The translations under genes were made by a program, and so were the position numbers. The notes below the pieces were generated by a model. The model did not search any database, was not told the origin of the DNA, and was given only the letters and a program-made list of their open reading frames with translations. A stretch of DNA of 64,000 nucleotides from Epiperipatus broadwayi. Taxonomy: Eukaryota > Onychophora > Udeonychophora > Euonychophora > Peripatidae. The DNA lies in assembly GCA_028023455.1 (NCBI GenBank), contig JAQFVV010000208.1, forward strand, positions 436,001 to 500,000, written 5' to 3'. Below, in pieces: positions 59,648 to 64,000 of the stretch (positions are counted from its first letter, which is position 1; each line of letters begins with the position of its first letter).

Positions 59648-60830
59648 GGTTGTCATCGATGAACCAACATATCCCACTGGATGGCGCTGTTTCCGTGCTA
59701 AAACACATAAAAATGCGGTTTACCATGGCCGACACATTCGAACCCGCGTTTTCTATAATACAATCTTTTTGTTGTACTACAGATTGCAGGCTGCTATGTC
59801 GCATCGCAGTACAGCATGTATGTTTACGCAGCAAATATATTTTCCCAATTCGCACAGTTTATAAAAGGTTACGGTTTGGAGAGAGGGTGTGTTTTTTTGA
59901 ATTGGATGGAAATGTTATTTTCATTGGATTTTTTTTTATTTTAAAGTATTAAAATGTTCAGATTTTGTAAAGTAATAATTAACAGACCTTTTACACCGTA
60001 GTGTATTGAAGTTTTAAGTAGTAAATGTTGACGAGATATATGTATAAAGTGAATTGGAATTAGGTAACGCGTCAAGTAACGTACTGTTCGTAACATTTCC
60101 ACGAGACATTTTAAGATTGTACCATGTGTATATTTTTGAAATAAAAAAGAGCGTTAACACAAAAATATCCAGTAAGAAAAGTACAATTGTACACTGTTTT
60201 TTTAAATGTCATAAAAAGCATATATTATAAACATTTTATATATATATTTGTTGTTGTTTAAAAAAGTTTTAGTTTCTTTCTTTTCTCCGACTACTGTTAT
60301 ACTTTGTTGAATATAATTTACGTTTATTGTTATCATTTATTTTATAGATGTTAGTAAAAAAAAATATTTACAAAAATACGATTTTGATATTTTTTATTTT
60401 AACCGTAAACCTAACCCTAAACTAACCCTAAAACTAACCGTAACAACTTTTACTTTTAGTTGTCATTCTATTTGAAATAAAAAATAGCGGTAAACAATAA
60501 AAAAAAAAAAAGCCGTAACCCCAGTAAAAAAATCTCCGATAGAAAATTGATTTTTCTAATAAAGAGAAAACTAAAAAAGATGAATCAAATTGTAATTTGT
60601 TTATTTTATTTTACATTTATTATTATCATTTAATTTGTATACGTTAATAAAAAATAAAATTTAAAATTAAATAATATTTAAAAAAGACGATTTTCGTTTG
60701 TTTTTATTTTCGCATTACAAAAAACACATCAAAATGATTATAATTAATGGCCCGTGAATGATCATATTTTATAGTTTTAGCGTGATAACTGCGCCATTCA
60801 GTGGGATATGGTTGCTCATCGACGACAACC
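59648..60830. mobile_element. 1183-bp DNA transposon with about 55-bp TIRs and 8-bp TSD
   Basis: The ends read GGTTGTCATCGATGAACCAA on the left and GGTTGTCGTCGATGAGCAAC read inward from the right. Similarity continues for about 55 bp. Flanks are GATTAAAA (59,640-59,647) and AATTAAAA (60,831-60,838), 7 of 8 alike. The duplication length suggests hAT or a related superfamily, though the GGTTGTC terminus is not the usual CAG start. The interior encodes no transposase. It contains a box-B-like GCGGGTTCGAATG (minus, near 59,750) and short CCCTAA-like repeats near 60,410-60,440. It is non-autonomous. Confidence 0.75.
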
Positions 60831-60838
60831 AATTAAAA

Positions 60839-61915
60839 TAACAAATAATTTTTGAAAATATTTTTTAATTTTTACTATTCTTAGGAAGAAATGTTTTCAA
60901 ATTTTTCAGAGAATATATTTTGTAAAATCAAAATCGGCATAGGCGAATTTTTTACATTCGATATTTTTAATAAAAGAGGTGAAAATACTTATCCCTGTAG
61001 TAAACCATTCAGTACATTTTGTGTCATTTCAATTTTTCAACTAAAGAACATTTTATTAAGTAAATTGAAGGTTTTCCTGTATTTAAAGATGTTAGAAACT
61101 TTGGGGAAATTACTTTTCTAATCAGAATCAAAAGCTGAGTTAAGTGAATGAAGAAAACACCAGTTTTTAATTTATTTTGGAAAATCTTTGATATTTTGTT
61201 AATTGTTAAGCTGCCTACAATAATATATATGCTAAATAAATAACCACTCATTATTGGATTGCATAACAATGGCCTACTATTTTAATGTATCTAATATATC
61301 CAGGGTCAATCAGGCAATTAGCAGCTGGATAATTTTAATGGGTTTATTAAAACACAAAGTTTAATAATAAGTTCAAAAGTTTATTTTACTCTGAATATAA
61401 TAATAATATTAATAAAGATTAGTAATTCAACTTGGTAATTTCTAGTTGAGATTAAAATCCCTTAGACCATTTAATAGTTTGTATCTCTGTAGAGATTTAA
61501 TATATAAAAATGTCTCTAACTCTTAAACTTTTACAAGCCCATTAATGCATACACACATTATTCTGAGATAGTCGAATTGTATCTTGGCTAGAGTAGAACA
61601 TCAGAACTGACAGCATAACAAAACTTAAACTCAGCATTCAATACACTTTTTGCACTGTTAATTTTTGCATTTCTTCTATTTTTCTGCAGAATCTTTTATC
61701 AGTTTTTCTAATTTTTATAAACTAAGGATATGCAAATTTACTTGTTTCTTCTTACAGTTACTGGTTTTCTTCATTTCGGCATATTAATTATTTCTTTTTT
61801 TTCTGGTATATTCTAGAAATATCAAGTTATAAAACTGCACACACATTTATCACGCTTTAATAAAATATACATGTACTAAGACATAACAGTATTCTACAAG
61901 TACTTTTTTTGTACA
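60839..61915. other. AT-rich stretch without recognisable features
   Basis: Two overlapping short open frames (60,891-61,121 plus; 61,269-61,024 minus) look like chance. Confidence 0.5.
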
Positions 61916-61918
61916 ATA

Positions 61919-62195
61919 CCAAACCCAAGATCTATCCGATTTTAAAACATCAAATAATCACAATAAAATCTTAGAATATTAAATATTGAAACATTAATGC
62001 TAAATAGCCTGAGATAGAACTGGAAACAATTACAAATTTTATAATGCATTAATTTCCTGTATTAAGAACTAATCACGCAAACTTTAAACTGGCAACAATG
62101 CGTAAATAAATTAATTTAATGAAATAAAGTTTGAACAAACCAGCTAATCATATCAACTGATACATACTTTAAAATAATATCGGTCTTGGGTTTGG
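61919..62195. mobile_element. 277-bp MITE, mariner-like ends
   Basis: CCAAACCCAAGA at the left is matched by TCTTGGGTTTGG at the right, with weaker pairing further in, and TA on both outer sides (61,917-61,918; 62,196-62,197). TA flanks and the small size suggest a Tc1/mariner-type MITE. The interior has no coding capacity. Confidence 0.55.
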
Positions 62196-62199
62196 TATT

Positions 62200-62835
62200 A
62201 TATGGAATGGATTTAATACATTATATTGGAATAATAACAGTAACTTGTTGATGGTTAACAAATGGGTCATTGACGCCATGAAACAATTATGTTAGGAATA
62301 CGATGTTAAAATAGTAAGATGTAAGTTACAATCAATTTGATTGGTTACTTATTTAAACATTTTTTTGAATAATTAATTTATTTTATTTCTAGTTAAGGAT
62401 TACTCTGGGTGTTTTTATGCAATGATAAAGTGGCTTACTCTTCAACGGAAGATCTATGCATCATGTCCCAGCTACTTCATTTTTAATATACAAACTTCAT
62501 ATTAACAGGTAAATAATAAACCTGTCTATTTCTTTTTCTCTAAATCATTTGTTATGATGTTATAATTGCAGATACTGCAATTCAATGTCTGCAAATAATA
62601 TCCTAAATTCATCATTTCTGATGCTTTAACTTTTGAATTCCCTAAAAATAAACTATTTGATTATTTATTATTTTTAGTTAAGCATTATATGAGTAAGAAT
62701 GACTTTAAATGATTATATAGTAAATAAAAAATGGCTGCAGAAAGAAATGTAGTTATTGATTGAAAGGAGGATCTTAGTTTTTCTTTTGCGATTTAAAGCA
62801 GAACAAACCCCTAATATCCATTCTATATGTTCTTG
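62200..62835. other. AT-rich stretch without recognisable features
   Basis: No repeat or gene was recognised. Confidence 0.5.
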
Positions 62836-62899
62836 TTATGTCAGCTAACATATTCTTAATATCCATTCCATATCTTTTTTTTCAGTGTAGTTGTTATTA

Positions 62900-63470
62900 T
62901 CATGTGATTATTCATAAGATAAATGAATATTTTATGAGTTTCACATCAATAAGCATTCAAAGATGGGTGAGTTTACAAAATTTTTTAAATTTGAATTTAA
63001 GATCAAGAAATATCATGGTCTTTTTTCACAAGTTGCTTGATGGAGAGATTTCTATTGTGTCTAAATATTTTTTTCTTATATTTACCTTGGTCAGATTTAT
63101 TACTACAGATAGAAACATAATGGATGAAATCAATCACAGAATTAAACTTGTTTGGAGTGCTTTTGGCAGAAATAACTTAAGGATAAGAGAACAAATAGGT
63201 GTTAGTGCATCTTTGAAAGTGTTGTTGGGATGGAAAAATTTCTAAAAGAGATTATAATAGATGGATAGTTGAAATCTTAAATTGGATTCCAAGAGATTGT
63301 AAAAGATCCAGAAAGAGTCCACATGATGGATGGATGGATGGATGAAATAAGGAAATATGTGGGGTGATGTGGAAAAAAGAGGCTGAAAATCAAAGAAGAT
63401 GGATTAAATTTTTAGAGACATTCATTCTGCAGTACACTGATAATGGTTGACAATGATGATGATTTACAAA
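62900..63470 (+). pseudogene. LINE ORF2 C-terminal relic
   Basis: The open frame 62,838-63,245 contains MDEINHRIKLVWSAFGRNNL, matching the conserved helix after the RT catalytic core of CR1/RTE-type LINEs (usually D-xxRIxxAxxAFGRL). After it, RWIVEILNWIPRDCKRSRKS, a GATG run and a tail like 'ttagagacattcattctgcagt-cactgataatggttgacaatgatgatg' correspond to the 3' end of the same family as the relics at 20.64 and 8.05 kb. Stops and frameshifts make it non-functional. Confidence 0.7.
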
Positions 63471-63476
63471 CCTGAC

Positions 63477-63725
63477 CAATAAAACTAAATTATGAGTCAT
63501 TTCCAGAACACTGAAAAATCACTAGTCAAGGGAGCAGCTAGTGGTCAAAAGCTGATAATGATCAAGATCCCTTGATTGAAGATCCAAATATACAATCATG
63601 ACAGACAAAACTAAATTATGGCTCTTATTTCCAGAACACTATAAAATCACTAATCAAGGAATCAACTAGTGGTCGAAAGTTTAGAATGATCAAGATTCCT
63701 TAATTGCAGATCGAAATTACCATTA
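63477..63725 (+). repeat. Two-copy tandem repeat, about 126-bp unit
   Basis: The words 'aaaactaaattatg', 'tttccagaacact', 'aaaatcacta-tcaagg', 'ctagtggtc' and 'aatgatcaagat' recur in the same order in both units, diverged. The stretch 63,726-64,000 has no recognised feature. Confidence 0.7.
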
Positions 63726-64000
63726 CAGTGATAATTTTATATTTAGATACCTATAACTGCAGATCACTTTCAATTGAAACAAGATTGTATGAATTGGAAG
63801 AACTATTTAATACTAAATGGGTATTATTAGAGTTTGTGAAATTAAGGAAAAAGATAATGAGACAATCAATTTAAAAAGTAGACAAATTTTGGAATCACAA
63901 GTGGAATGAGATTTACTATAAACAAAAGTAGTAGAACAGCATTATGGAGATTGATGTTCAATGAAAGATATCAAATGCACATAATTCAAATGTATGACCT

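Noticed and set aside
59730-59830. Second tRNA-like gene or SINE inside the TIR element
   Set aside because: Only the B-box-like GCGGGTTCGAATG is convincing; no matching A box or stems were found.
60405-60445. Telomere repeat array
   Set aside because: Only a few imperfect CCCTAA-like words inside a transposon, not a run.
63540-63600. Hammerhead-like 'ctgataatgatcaag...cttgattgaag'
   Set aside because: The stem is good, but the second unit does not keep GAAA or the core, and no stem I can be drawn.

Overview
The window is 64 kb of very AT-rich animal DNA, almost certainly from an invertebrate; the species cannot be named from it. I see no complete host gene, no rRNA and no functional tRNA gene. 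It is a graveyard of nested transposons: APE-type LINEs, Penelope-like elements (PLEs) with a GIY-YIG endonuclease, two gag-only LTR elements, a degenerate Ty3/gypsy pol, DNA transposons and MITEs, a tRNA-derived SINE, and several short repeat families that carry hammerhead-ribozyme (HHR) cores. The best host-coding candidate is one unidentified exon-like segment near 38.0-38.2 kb.

Layout. 1-3.8 kb: a broken LINE on the minus strand, followed by a 3' fragment of the same family. 3.9-6.65 kb: a decayed Ty3/gypsy protease-RT-RNaseH-integrase on the minus strand. 6.84-7.09 kb: a hAT-like MITE with a perfect 8-bp target duplication. 8-11.3 kb: a LINE tail, an HHR-bearing repeat relic and a SINE. 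12.17-14.13 kb: a pogo/Tigger-like transposon containing a small inverted PLE remnant. 15.9-16.4 kb: a LINE zinc-finger relic. 20.95-29.98 kb: an LTR element with 2.2-kb LTRs, gag and no pol; its right LTR is split by another LINE copy and by a G/T homopolymer stretch that looks like an assembly fault. 30-31.8 kb: inverted and tandem short repeats. 36.09-37.21 kb: HHR element B1. 39.83-52.3 kb: a second gag-only LTR element. A 6.5-kb head-to-head pair of PLE copies sits in its 5' LTR, and a second HHR element (B2) sits in its interior. 53.7-55.9 kb: a roughly 200-bp tandem array and a LINE RT relic. 57.7-59.3 kb: HHR family A. 59.65-60.83 kb: a TIR transposon. 61.9-63.7 kb: a MITE, a LINE tail and a short tandem repeat.

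The most interesting signal is a shared design. Five insertions (36.09-37.21, 47.74-48.81, 57.74-58.58, 13.44-13.80 and 39.99-46.48 kb) each start on the left with a minus-oriented copy, switch by an inverted junction to plus-oriented copies, and are flanked as one unit by 11-15 bp target-site duplications. The short families carry hammerhead cores: CUGAUGA or a variant, stem II, GAAA, a tiny stem III and a complementary stem I. In every family stem III is a self-complementary string (ATACGTAT, ACTAGT, ACCGGT, AGCGCT, ACGT), the form expected of type I hammerheads that pair as dimers. This fits PLE-mobilised, retrozyme-like RNAs inserted in multimeric form, probably by twin priming or template switching.

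Two artefacts matter to any user of this sequence: an 18-nt match to an Illumina adapter inside a PLE reading frame at 44,466-44,483, and the homopolymer region at 27.87-28.31 kb.
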